Shown here piece by piece: positions 1 through 5,415 of a stretch of DNA of 6,788 nt (its first letter is position 1; every line of letters begins with the position of its first letter). The stretch comes from Bacteroidales bacterium UBA4345 (GTDB lineage: Bacteria; Bacteroidota; Bacteroidia; Bacteroidales; Paludibacteraceae). The position numbers and the translations under genes are program-made. The notes beneath the pieces are model-generated. The model made no database searches, had not been told where the DNA came from, and worked only from the letters and a program-made list of their open reading frames with translations. The stretch is taken from assembly GCA_002396385.1 (NCBI GenBank), contig DGTD01000121.1:281-7068 (forward strand). Reading direction: 5' to 3'.

Positions 1-815
1 TCTTCTTCGACGAGGCGCACATGCTTTTCGACGATACACCAAAGGCGCTGGCCGACAAGATAGAACAGGTCATCCGCCTGATCCGAAGCAAGGGCGTCGG
101 CATTTATTTTGTCACACAAAGTCCGACAGATATTCCCGAAGATATTCTGGGCCAGCTGGGTAACCGTGTACAACACGCCCTCCGCGCCTACACCCCTAAA
201 GACCAGAAGGCCGTAAAGACTGCAGCCGACACTTTCCGTGCCAACCCTGCCTTCAAGACCGACGAGGCCATTATGAACCTTGAAACCGGAGAGGCCCTGG
301 TATCGTTCCTCGACGAGAAGGGTGCTCCGTGCATGGTCGAACGCGCCAAAATCTTGTTCCCGCTCAGCCAGATTGGCGCCATTACCGAAAGCCAGCGTGC
401 CGAAATCATCAACCGTTCTCTGCTGAAAGGCAAATACGACAAGACCATCGACCGCGAAAGCGCATTCGAAGTGCTGATTGCCGAAGCCGAGAAAGCCAAC
501 CAAGAACTGGCTGAGGAGGAGGACGAGGACGAGGACGAAGAGGAAAAGCCGAACATCAAGGCCCAAAAGAAGGAAAGCTCGAACAGCGGCATCATGGGCA
601 AGGTGGGCAAAGCCATCCTTACCGCTGTTACCAGTGCGGTGGCAAGCATACTTGGCAGCTACGTCTCGAACAAGGTTACAGGCAAAAAGTCGAGAACCAC
701 CACTAAGACCGCGGCTTCGAAAGTGGCGAAAAGTGCCGCCTCGGCAGCTACCCGCGCCATCACGAAAGAAATTACACGCAGCGTGCTGGGCACTGGCACA
801 AAGACTAGGAAGTAA
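1..815 (+). CDS. HerA-like/DUF853 (YjgR-type) NTPase, C-terminal part, 5'-truncated
   Basis: This is the 3' part of a DUF853 family P-loop NTPase, relatives of the HerA/FtsK helicases. The reading frame is open to the window edge (first full codon at base 3), leaving 270 visible residues; the Walker A half lies upstream. The fragment opens with FFDEAH, the Walker B motif with its catalytic Glu. It is followed by the conserved stretch [15 protein letters not shown] (about residues 27-41), [20 protein letters not shown], and [12 protein letters not shown], all typical of E. coli YjgR-like proteins. Residues 171-181 are a purely acidic run, then comes a Lys/Ser-rich linker and an Ala-rich basic tail that resembles the usual DUF853 C-terminus but seems to carry an extra amphipathic segment. 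The cellular role of the family is not settled; ATP-driven DNA or protein translocation is inference. No terminator is visible before ppnP 62 bases on, so read-through is possible. Family assignment is firm. Confidence 0.93.
   Translation, partial: FFDEAHMLFDDTPKALADKIEQVIRLIRSKGVGIYFVTQSPTDIPEDILGQLGNRVQHALRAYTPKDQKAVKTAADTFRANPAFKTDEAIMNLETGEALVSFLDEKGAPCMVERAKILFPLSQIGAITESQRAEIINRSLLKGKYDKTIDRESAFEVLIAEAEKANQELAEEEDEDEDEEEKPNIKAQKKESSNSGIMGKVGKAILTAVTSAVASILGSYVSNKVTGKKSRTTTKTAASKVAKSAASAATRAITKEITRSVLGTGTKTRK
513..545 (+). repeat. GAG/GAC low-complexity tract encoding an acidic run
   Basis: Eleven consecutive in-frame Glu/Asp codons (GAG, GAC, GAA) include a GAC-GAG alternation repeated three times. 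They encode the acidic stretch [11 protein letters not shown] between the NTPase core and the basic C-terminal tail of the DUF853 protein. A tract of this kind can change length by replication slippage in steps of three or six bases without breaking the frame. On the opposite strand it creates a serine-run open frame, which is an artefact of the repeat. Confidence 0.8.
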
Positions 816-877
816 CACTACAAACCAGGTCTTTTTATTAACTTTACAGGCAAATCACCAAAATTATAATCAATAGT

Positions 878-1159
878 ATGTTTAAGACAAACGAGTATTT
901 CAATGGCGATGTTGTTTCTATGGCACTCAACAGCGCAGAAGGTAAGGCAACTGTCGGCGTTATGGCAGCAGGCGAATACGAATTCGGGACCTCTACCGTC
1001 GAAATTATGACGGTTATTTCGGGGGCACTCACCATCCAGCAACCCGGTGAGACCGAATGGAAGACTTACAAGAAGTTCGAGTCGTTTGTAGTTGCGAAAG
1101 ACGTCAAATACAAAGTTAAATGTACGGAAGACACTCCATACCTTTGCCTGTATAAATAA
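878..1159 (+). CDS. ppnP: Pyrimidine/purine nucleoside phosphorylase PpnP (DUF1255)
   Basis: A 93-residue cupin-fold protein closely resembling E. coli PpnP (YaiE, 94 residues). Members split nucleosides with phosphate into the free base and ribose 1-phosphate, accepting both purine and pyrimidine nucleosides, in the cytoplasm. Visible family signatures are NEYFNGDVVSM (5-15), GVMAAGEYEFGT (27-38), EIMTVISGAL (42-51) and the C-terminal YLCLYK (88-93). Length and both ends match the family, so the gene looks intact. The ATG start at 878 is supported by alignment with the family N-terminus (M-x-x-NEYF). No Shine-Dalgarno sequence is present, only an A/T-rich leader, which is normal for Bacteroidota. 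It lies 62 bases after the DUF853 gene and could be transcribed with it; no convincing promoter was found in the gap. A hairpin terminator begins 34 bases after the stop. Confidence 0.95.
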   Translation: MFKTNEYFNGDVVSMALNSAEGKATVGVMAAGEYEFGTSTVEIMTVISGALTIQQPGETEWKTYKKFESFVVAKDVKYKVKCTEDTPYLCLYK

Positions 1160-1192
1160 AAGGTTGAAGCTTCTGCAACAGAAATAACCCAC

Positions 1193-1234
1193 AGAGAGCA
1201 GTTCCCTAAAAACGGAGCCGCTCTCTTGTTTTTT
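1193..1234 (+). terminator. Intrinsic terminator after ppnP
   Basis: AGAGAGC (1193-1199) pairs with GCTCTCT (1220-1226). After one A/C mismatch, the inner arms GTTCC (1201-1205) and GGAGC (1214-1218) also pair, with one T-G wobble, around an eight-base loop. Six T residues follow at 1229-1234. Stem plus T-tract is the classic Rho-independent layout and ends the ppnP (and possibly DUF853) transcript. Confidence 0.85.
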
Positions 1235-1258
1235 AGGGGCCGCCTGCGAATAACACCT

Positions 1259-1302
1259 CCAAAAAAATGGCTAAAAAGTTGGTTATTAGCCAAATTTTAT
1301 GG
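1259..1302. repeat. Imperfect inverted repeat in the ppnP-T9SS intergenic region
   Basis: The core arms TGGCTAA (1268-1274) and TTAGCCA (1286-1292) are perfectly complementary. Beyond a small A-rich internal loop, AAAA (1261-1264) can pair with TTTT (1295-1298) and CC (1259-1260) with GG (1301-1302) across a two-base bulge. Read on the minus strand, the core stem is followed directly by a run of seven T, the form of an intrinsic terminator, although no minus-strand gene lies nearby. It overlaps the candidate promoter for the downstream gene, so it could instead be a regulator-binding site. Its function is unknown. Confidence 0.5.
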
Positions 1303-1309
1303 AATTTTG
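1279..1309 (+). promoter_or_regulatory. Candidate Bacteroides-type promoter for the T9SS-protein/pectate lyase cluster
   Basis: TTG at 1279-1281 is followed, after exactly 20 bases, by GAATTTTG at 1302-1309, one mismatch from the Bacteroides sigma-factor -7 consensus TAnnTTTG. Transcription would begin near 1316 and give a leader of about 70 bases with a small CCGG-loop-CCGG hairpin (1337-1349). The preceding gene is closed by a terminator, so a promoter is expected between 1235 and 1385, and this is the best match seen there. The T-to-G change in the -7 box lowers certainty. Confidence 0.45.
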
Positions 1310-1385
1310 ACGTACAAGACAGACTATAACACGCTGCCGGCCACACCGGTTTAGGTACTACTATAATAACTAACTACACTTTTAT

Positions 1386-1856
1386 ATGAAACAGAACCAC
1401 ATCGTACTAACTACGTTGTTGCTGGGTCTTTCTATGAGCGCGGAAGCGGGGCGCTTTATTCCCAGCGAGTTCGAGTCCTACGACACTCAGGACTTGCACA
1501 AAATTTCCTTTGTCAACGACGACATTGTCGCAGAATGGACCGATGGTCAGACAAACGCCTATGCGTTCTCTTCTCTACAGCGCATTCTGTTTAGCGAGGC
1601 TACCCAGACGGAGGTCGAAAAACAGATGGCTGAAACACAAACCGAGCTGTTCCTTTATCCGAATCCCGTTGTCGAAACGCTTTACCTGTCGGGGGTGCCC
1701 AACGGCACCGAGGTATACCTCTACGCCAGTAACGGAGCCGTTGTTGGCACTATACCCTGCACTGGCTCTACGCTTTCCGCTAATGTCTCGCACCTGAAAA
1801 GTGGCATCTACTTTCTGAAGATTGCAGACAAGGCCGTAAAATTCATTAAAAAATAA
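1386..1856 (+). CDS. Small exported protein with T9SS type A C-terminal sorting domain
   Basis: A 156-residue protein. Residues 1-21 form a Sec signal peptide with a Leu-rich core and an AEA cleavage site before Gly22. Residues about 40-78 hold the motif HKISFVNDDIVAEWTDG...LQRILF, a short beta module common near the start of Bacteroidota exported proteins. A polar Glu/Gln/Thr-rich linker follows (about 79-88). Residues about 88-156 are a type IX secretion sorting domain: FLYPNP with the PNP triad at 92-94, VYLYASNGAVVG, LKSGIYFLKI, and the terminal KAVKFIKK. In this family the domain targets the protein through the outer membrane, where it is usually cleaved and the protein anchored to A-LPS. 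Almost no room remains for an enzymatic or binding domain, so cargo function is unknown. It lies 39 bases upstream of the pectate lyase on the same strand with no terminator between, so co-transcription is likely. It could be a degenerate remnant of a longer surface protein, but the frame is clean and complete. Confidence 0.85.
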   Translation: MKQNHIVLTTLLLGLSMSAEAGRFIPSEFESYDTQDLHKISFVNDDIVAEWTDGQTNAYAFSSLQRILFSEATQTEVEKQMAETQTELFLYPNPVVETLYLSGVPNGTEVYLYASNGAVVGTIPCTGSTLSANVSHLKSGIYFLKIADKAVKFIKK

Positions 1857-1895
1857 GGTCAGATTCCTTCCAACAAACTTAAAGCAGCAGATAAT

Positions 1896-3689
1896 ATGAA
1901 AAAAATAGCATTCGCAGTTGCGACCCTTGTTTCTATGAGTGTCTTTGCTCAAAAAGCAGTTCACATCTACAAAAAAGACGGTACCAAGGTCGAATACCAG
2001 GTTGCCGACCTCGACAGCATCGTTTTCGTTAAAGCCGACACCGAGCCTGTTAATCCGGTTAACCCGACCGACCCTGTTGAGCAGGGCGAAGGCACTACTT
2101 CGGGCGAGGTGGTGACCAAGGGTGATGTCGCGATCAGCAAATCGGCCGGCTGGTTCGAGAGCGGATATGTGGAATGGACACCCGTCAGTGGAGCCACCGG
2201 CTACAACGTCTATTACAAGGCAACAGACGTAAATTCCTACACAAAAGCCGACGCTATGCTGGTCCGCAACTATGGTTCCTACTTCCGTGCCGACGTCGTA
2301 GGCTTGCCAGCCGGTTCATACGATATTAAAGTGGTGGCCGTAAAAGGAAACGCAGAATCGGGTGCGGCTTCTGTCGCACAAATCAAGACAAAGGCCTACA
2401 GCCGCCAGGGCTTTGCTTTTGCCCCAAACTCTGTGACGGGCGGCAAGGGTATTGGCGCATATAACGACAACGGCTCGTTAAAAAGCGGTGCGGTGGTGCT
2501 CTACCTCACCGAAAAAAACAAAAAGACGGTTACGATGGATGTGGTGACCAGCACCAAAGGCACGACCACGGCCTGCACGGGTATTTCGGCCATTCTGAAG
2601 GCGATGCAGAAAGGGCTTGAAAACCGTCCGGTCTGCATCCGTATTATCGGTAAGGTTACCATCGACGGAATAAACGAAAGCGGCGATACCAACAATCTGT
2701 TGCTGAAGGCCAGCAACGAAAGCAGCCCTATCCAAAACATTACAATCGAGGGTATTGGCAACGACGCTACCTGCTACGGGTGGGGCATACGCGGTTTACG
2801 TACAAGAAGCATCGAGGTGCGCAACCTGGGCCTTATGCTGTGGGGCGACGACGGTCTGGCTTTTGAAACCGCCAACTACAATATATGGATTCACCACAAC
2901 GACATTTTCTATGGTGCCGAGGGTAGCGACGCCGACCAGGTAAAGGGCGACGGCTCGATGGACCTGAAGAACGACTCGAAGTACATGACCATCTCGTACA
3001 ACCACTTCTTCGACTCGGGCAAGATGTCGCTTTGCGGCATGAAGAGCGAGACAGGGCCTAACTATATCAGCTACGACCACAACTGGTTCGACCACTCCGA
3101 CTCCCGCCATCCACGCATACGTACCATGAGTGTGCACGTTTGGAACAACTACTACGACGGCGTTTCGAAGTACGGTGTGGGGGTTACCTACGGGGCTAGC
3201 GCCTTTGTCGAGGCAAACTACTTCCGCAACTGCGACAAGCCTATGCTGAGTTCGAAACAAGGAACCGACGCGTTAGGCGATGGTAGTTTCTCGGGGGAGA
3301 ATGGCGGCATCATCAAGTCGTACAACAACGTGTTTGCCGAAAAGTCGGGCAAATTCAGCTACATCACCTACCAGACCAACAAAACCTCGTTCGACGCTTA
3401 CGAGGCCGCTTCGCGCAACGAGCAGGTGCCAAGCAGCATAAAAACAGTGGCCGGCGGCACGCCTTACGACAATTTCGACACCAACAACAGCCTGATGTAC
3501 ACTTACAAGGCAGACGACCCGGCCAATGTTCCGGCTATTGTAACCGCCAATGCCGGACGTTTAGACGGTGGCGACTTGAAGTGGAAGTTCAACAATTCAA
3601 CCGACGATGCCAGCTACAGTATCAACACCCAACTAAAGAACGCCATTAACGGGTATACTTCCAAACTGGTGTCGGTGCTGGGTGAGTAA
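1896..3689 (+). CDS. Secreted pectate lyase, polysaccharide lyase family 1, with FnIII-like domain
   Basis: A 597-residue exported pectate lyase, expected to cleave polygalacturonate by Ca-dependent beta-elimination. Residues 1-18 are a signal peptide ending VFA before Gln19. The short module IYKKDGTKVEYQVADLDSIVF (about 24-44) comes next, then a Pro/Asn/Thr linker (about 50-72), an FnIII-like beta-sandwich (about 80-167), and a PL1 parallel beta-helix (about 170-490). Likely key residues: D352 and D356 (Ca ligands), K376, R404 and R409 in RHPRIR. Their spacing (4, 20, 28 and 5 residues) equals E166, D170, K190, R218 and R223 of Dickeya PelC, as I recall that numbering. D318/D319 probably give the remaining Ca contact. 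The usual WxDH motif reads WIHH (331-334), probably a subfamily trait. There is no T9SS sorting domain at the C-terminus and no lipobox Cys, so a periplasmic or Sec-only secreted location is uncertain. No SusC/SusD genes are nearby. It is probably co-transcribed with the preceding gene and ends at a strong terminator. Confidence 0.92.
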   Translation: MKKIAFAVATLVSMSVFAQKAVHIYKKDGTKVEYQVADLDSIVFVKADTEPVNPVNPTDPVEQGEGTTSGEVVTKGDVAISKSAGWFESGYVEWTPVSGATGYNVYYKATDVNSYTKADAMLVRNYGSYFRADVVGLPAGSYDIKVVAVKGNAESGAASVAQIKTKAYSRQGFAFAPNSVTGGKGIGAYNDNGSLKSGAVVLYLTEKNKKTVTMDVVTSTKGTTTACTGISAILKAMQKGLENRPVCIRIIGKVTIDGINESGDTNNLLLKASNESSPIQNITIEGIGNDATCYGWGIRGLRTRSIEVRNLGLMLWGDDGLAFETANYNIWIHHNDIFYGAEGSDADQVKGDGSMDLKNDSKYMTISYNHFFDSGKMSLCGMKSETGPNYISYDHNWFDHSDSRHPRIRTMSVHVWNNYYDGVSKYGVGVTYGASAFVEANYFRNCDKPMLSSKQGTDALGDGSFSGENGGIIKSYNNVFAEKSGKFSYITYQTNKTSFDAYEAASRNEQVPSSIKTVAGGTPYDNFDTNNSLMYTYKADDPANVPAIVTANAGRLDGGDLKWKFNNSTDDASYSINTQLKNAINGYTSKLVSVLGE

Positions 3690-3721
3690 GCGCCGCCACA
3701 CAGGGCATACGTAAAATTAAT

Positions 3722-3764
3722 ACGGGCAGAAACCGCAGTTTTTTGCAGGTTTCTGCCCGTTTTT
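3722..3764 (+). terminator. Strong intrinsic terminator after the pectate lyase
   Basis: A perfect 13-base-pair stem pairs ACGGGCAGAAACC (3722-3734) with GGTTTCTGCCCGT (3748-3760), and three further pairs (GCA/TGC) extend it past one bulged A towards a T-rich loop. A run of five T (3760-3764) follows directly. On the minus strand the same stem is followed by ATTAATTTTA, a weaker U-rich tail, so it may also end the convergent HAD phosphatase transcript, which stops 31 bases away. Confidence 0.92.
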
Positions 3765-3794
3765 CGGTTAGATGCATCTGTTTTGCAGGCATCT

Positions 3795-4577
3795 TCAAAT
3801 TACGCCATAAGCCTTCAGCGCATTCCAAACGCCGTCTTCGTCGATGTGTGTGGTGGTATAGTCGGCAACCGCCTTCACATGGTTGCCGGCATTGCCCATA
3901 GCCACGCCCACACCCGCCTTCTTGATTATAGGGATGTCGTTGCCACCGTCACCAAAGGCCATCGTTTCCGCAATCTCCAGTCCCAAGTGCTTCGCCATTT
4001 TTTCCAGGCCCAGCGCCTTGTCTATTCCGTTGGCCGTAACATCCACAAACTCCTGATGCCATCTGCCACAAGTGCATCCGGCAAGCGGAGCCACAATCTG
4101 GCGCTCCTGTTCAGGGGTAAAGAAGGGGGTTAGCTGTATAACCCCTTCAGACAACACCTCATCGAGGGGACTAAGGGCATCGAGGGTGGTAATTCTCAGC
4201 AGTTTGCGGAAGACGTAGTCAAACTGCTCGTTTTCATTCACTACCGAAATGCTTTTCTTGCCCACCACAATGCAGGCCACCCCCAACTGGCGCGAGTGCT
4301 CCACAATATGCAGCACATCGGGCTTCCCGATTTCCTCGCAGTTGATAACCGTGTCGCCAATATAGCAATAGGCCCCGTTGGTGGTAACGTAACCGTCGAT
4401 GTAGGGAGTCAGTTGGTCGAGGTTGCAGATAATGGGCTTCGGCCGGCCCGTCGAGATAAACACCTTGACTCCGTTCTCTTTGGCTTTCCTTATTCCTTCG
4501 ATGGTCGATTCTGGCACTTTATGCGTGTTGAAGCTGATGAGGGTGCCGTCTATGTCAAAAAAGAGCGCTTTTATCAT
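3795..4577 (-). CDS. Cof-type HAD-superfamily phosphatase (class IIB)
   Basis: A 260-residue cytoplasmic HAD hydrolase of the Cof/YidA type, the usual length for the family. Members dephosphorylate small phosphorylated metabolites such as sugar phosphates through a phospho-aspartate intermediate and need Mg. Motif I is FFDIDGT with nucleophile D8 and acid/base D10. Motif II is FISTGRP with T43. K187 in GIDKALGL is the motif III lysine. Motif IV is GDGGND (209-214) with the Mg ligands D210 and D214. The region about 80-185 is the C2-type cap that sets substrate choice, and sequence alone does not name the substrate. The C-terminal MGNAGNHVKAVADYTTTHIDEDGVWNAL is the conserved Cof tail. The ATG at 4577 places motif I at residue 8 as expected. 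A TAACTTTG box 23 bases upstream fits its promoter. The gene is convergent with the pectate lyase and divergent from the ABC operon, so it stands alone. Confidence 0.93.
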   Translation of the reverse strand: MIKALFFDIDGTLISFNTHKVPESTIEGIRKAKENGVKVFISTGRPKPIICNLDQLTPYIDGYVTTNGAYCYIGDTVINCEEIGKPDVLHIVEHSRQLGVACIVVGKKSISVVNENEQFDYVFRKLLRITTLDALSPLDEVLSEGVIQLTPFFTPEQERQIVAPLAGCTCGRWHQEFVDVTANGIDKALGLEKMAKHLGLEIAETMAFGDGGNDIPIIKKAGVGVAMGNAGNHVKAVADYTTTHIDEDGVWNALKAYGVI

Positions 4578-4599
4578 ATTACCCGTATGTTTGGTTCTG

Positions 4600-4630
4600 C
4601 AAAGTTAGCGCATCTGTGCGGTAATAAAAA
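4600..4630 (-). promoter_or_regulatory. Bacteroides-type promoter for the HAD phosphatase
   Basis: On the minus strand TAACTTTG (4600-4607) matches the -7 consensus TAnnTTTG exactly. Twenty bases upstream lies a T-run (4626-4630) in place of a clear -33 TTG. The predicted transcript start is near 4593, leaving a leader of about 15 bases before the ATG at 4577. The exact -7 match and its position make this convincing despite the weak -33 element. Confidence 0.65.
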
Positions 4631-4633
4631 TAA

Positions 4634-4664
4634 TTGGAGCGAGTACTAAATTTAAGTAATTTTG
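4634..4664 (+). promoter_or_regulatory. Bacteroides-type promoter for the ABC transporter operon
   Basis: TTG at 4634-4636, a 20-base spacer, and TAATTTTG at 4657-4664 match both elements of the Bacteroides promoter (-33 TTG, -7 TAnnTTTG). The predicted start is near 4671, giving a very short leader of about 10-16 bases before the ABC ATPase gene. The -33 element sits only three bases from that of the divergent HAD promoter, so two polymerases could hardly bind at once. Confidence 0.7.
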
Positions 4665-4680
4665 AATTCCATTTAAAGAT

Positions 4681-5412
4681 TTGGAAATGACCGCCATAAA
4701 AATCGAACATTTATACAAGACCTATAGGGGAACCGACAAGCCCGCTGTCGACGACCTGTCGCTGAAGGTAGACGATGGGGAGTTTTTCGGCTTGCTGGGG
4801 GCCAACGGGGCCGGTAAAACAACCACACTGAGCATTTTATGCGGACTGCGGCACTATACACAGGGCAGGGTTGAAGTGGCTGGCAAAGATGTTGCCCGGC
4901 AAATGGACGCCATACGCCCGCTTATTGGTGTGGTACCACAAGAATACGCCCTCTACCCCGAACTGACCGCAGCCGAAAACCTGAAGGTCTTTGGCGGCAT
5001 TTACGGCATTGGGAAATCGGACTTGAAACAACGGATCGACGAACTGGCGGAAACACTGAATGTGGCCGACCAGATGAGCCAACGCATCGGTCACCTGTCG
5101 GGCGGACAAAAACGACGCTTCAACCTGATGGCCGGCCTGCTGCACCAACCCAAAATACTTTTCCTCGACGAGCCTACTGTCGGCATCGATGTCAAATCGC
5201 AGCAAACTATTATCGACTACCTGCGCCAACTCCACCAGCAGGGAACCACCATCATCTACACTTCGCACCTGATGCAGGAGGCCGAGAGCCTCTGCACGCG
5301 TGTGGCTATTATGAACCAGGGCAGGCTGGTTGCGGCCGGCGCTCCATGCCAGTTGCTGGAACAACACCAGGCAACTTCGCTCCACGACCTATGTCTTACC
5401 CTTATCAGTTAA
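4681..5412 (+). CDS. ABC-2 type transporter ATP-binding subunit
   Basis: A 243-residue (from TTG) ABC ATPase that would power the permease encoded immediately downstream. Motifs in order are: Walker A GANGAGKTT (40-48), Q-loop PQE (86-88), signature LSGGQ (139-143), Walker B ILFLDE (159-164) with catalytic E164, D-loop around GID (168-170), and H-loop TSH (194-196). All catalytic residues are present. LLGANGAGKTTTLSIL and SLCTRVAIMNQGRLVAAG are typical of ABC-2 drug, antigen or Nod-type exporters. The start is uncertain: TTG at 4681 or ATG at 4687, two codons later. The ATG gives the more usual N-terminus (MTAIKIEHLYKTY) and a leader of about 16 bases from the predicted transcript start, so I favour ATG 4687. 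There is no Shine-Dalgarno sequence, only an A-rich stretch. Its TAA is three bases before the permease ATG, which implies translational coupling. The substrate cannot be read from the sequence. Confidence 0.93.
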   Translation: MEMTAIKIEHLYKTYRGTDKPAVDDLSLKVDDGEFFGLLGANGAGKTTTLSILCGLRHYTQGRVEVAGKDVARQMDAIRPLIGVVPQEYALYPELTAAENLKVFGGIYGIGKSDLKQRIDELAETLNVADQMSQRIGHLSGGQKRRFNLMAGLLHQPKILFLDEPTVGIDVKSQQTIIDYLRQLHQQGTTIIYTSHLMQEAESLCTRVAIMNQGRLVAAGAPCQLLEQHQATSLHDLCLTLIS

Positions 5413-5415
5413 TGT

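Noticed and set aside
188..649. 153-residue minus-strand open frame with a long serine run
   Set aside because: It lies antisense to the DUF853 gene and the serine run is just the complement of the GAG/GAC acidic tract; no family resemblance and no start signal.
839..846. TAACTTTA upstream of ppnP as a possible -7 box
   Set aside because: It has one mismatch and no TTG within a suitable distance upstream, so I did not call a promoter; ppnP may be read from further upstream.
1307..1330. TTGACG followed by TATAAC resembling a sigma-70 promoter
   Set aside because: The spacer is only 12 bases, too short for that promoter type, and Bacteroidota primary sigma factors use a different consensus.
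2796..3260. 154-residue minus-strand open frame inside the pectate lyase
   Set aside because: Valine-rich shadow of the beta-helix coding strand; the lyase frame contains all the conserved residues, and no promoter or family match is seen for the antisense frame.
1386..3689. Possible polysaccharide utilisation locus
   Set aside because: No SusC, SusD, hydrolase or regulator gene is present in the window; only a lyase and a small T9SS-tagged protein are seen.
3770..3779. Perfect 10-base palindrome AGATGCATCT between the lyase terminator and the HAD gene end
   Set aside because: Short palindromes of this length occur by chance, it lies between convergent gene ends where an operator is unlikely, and no second copy was noticed.
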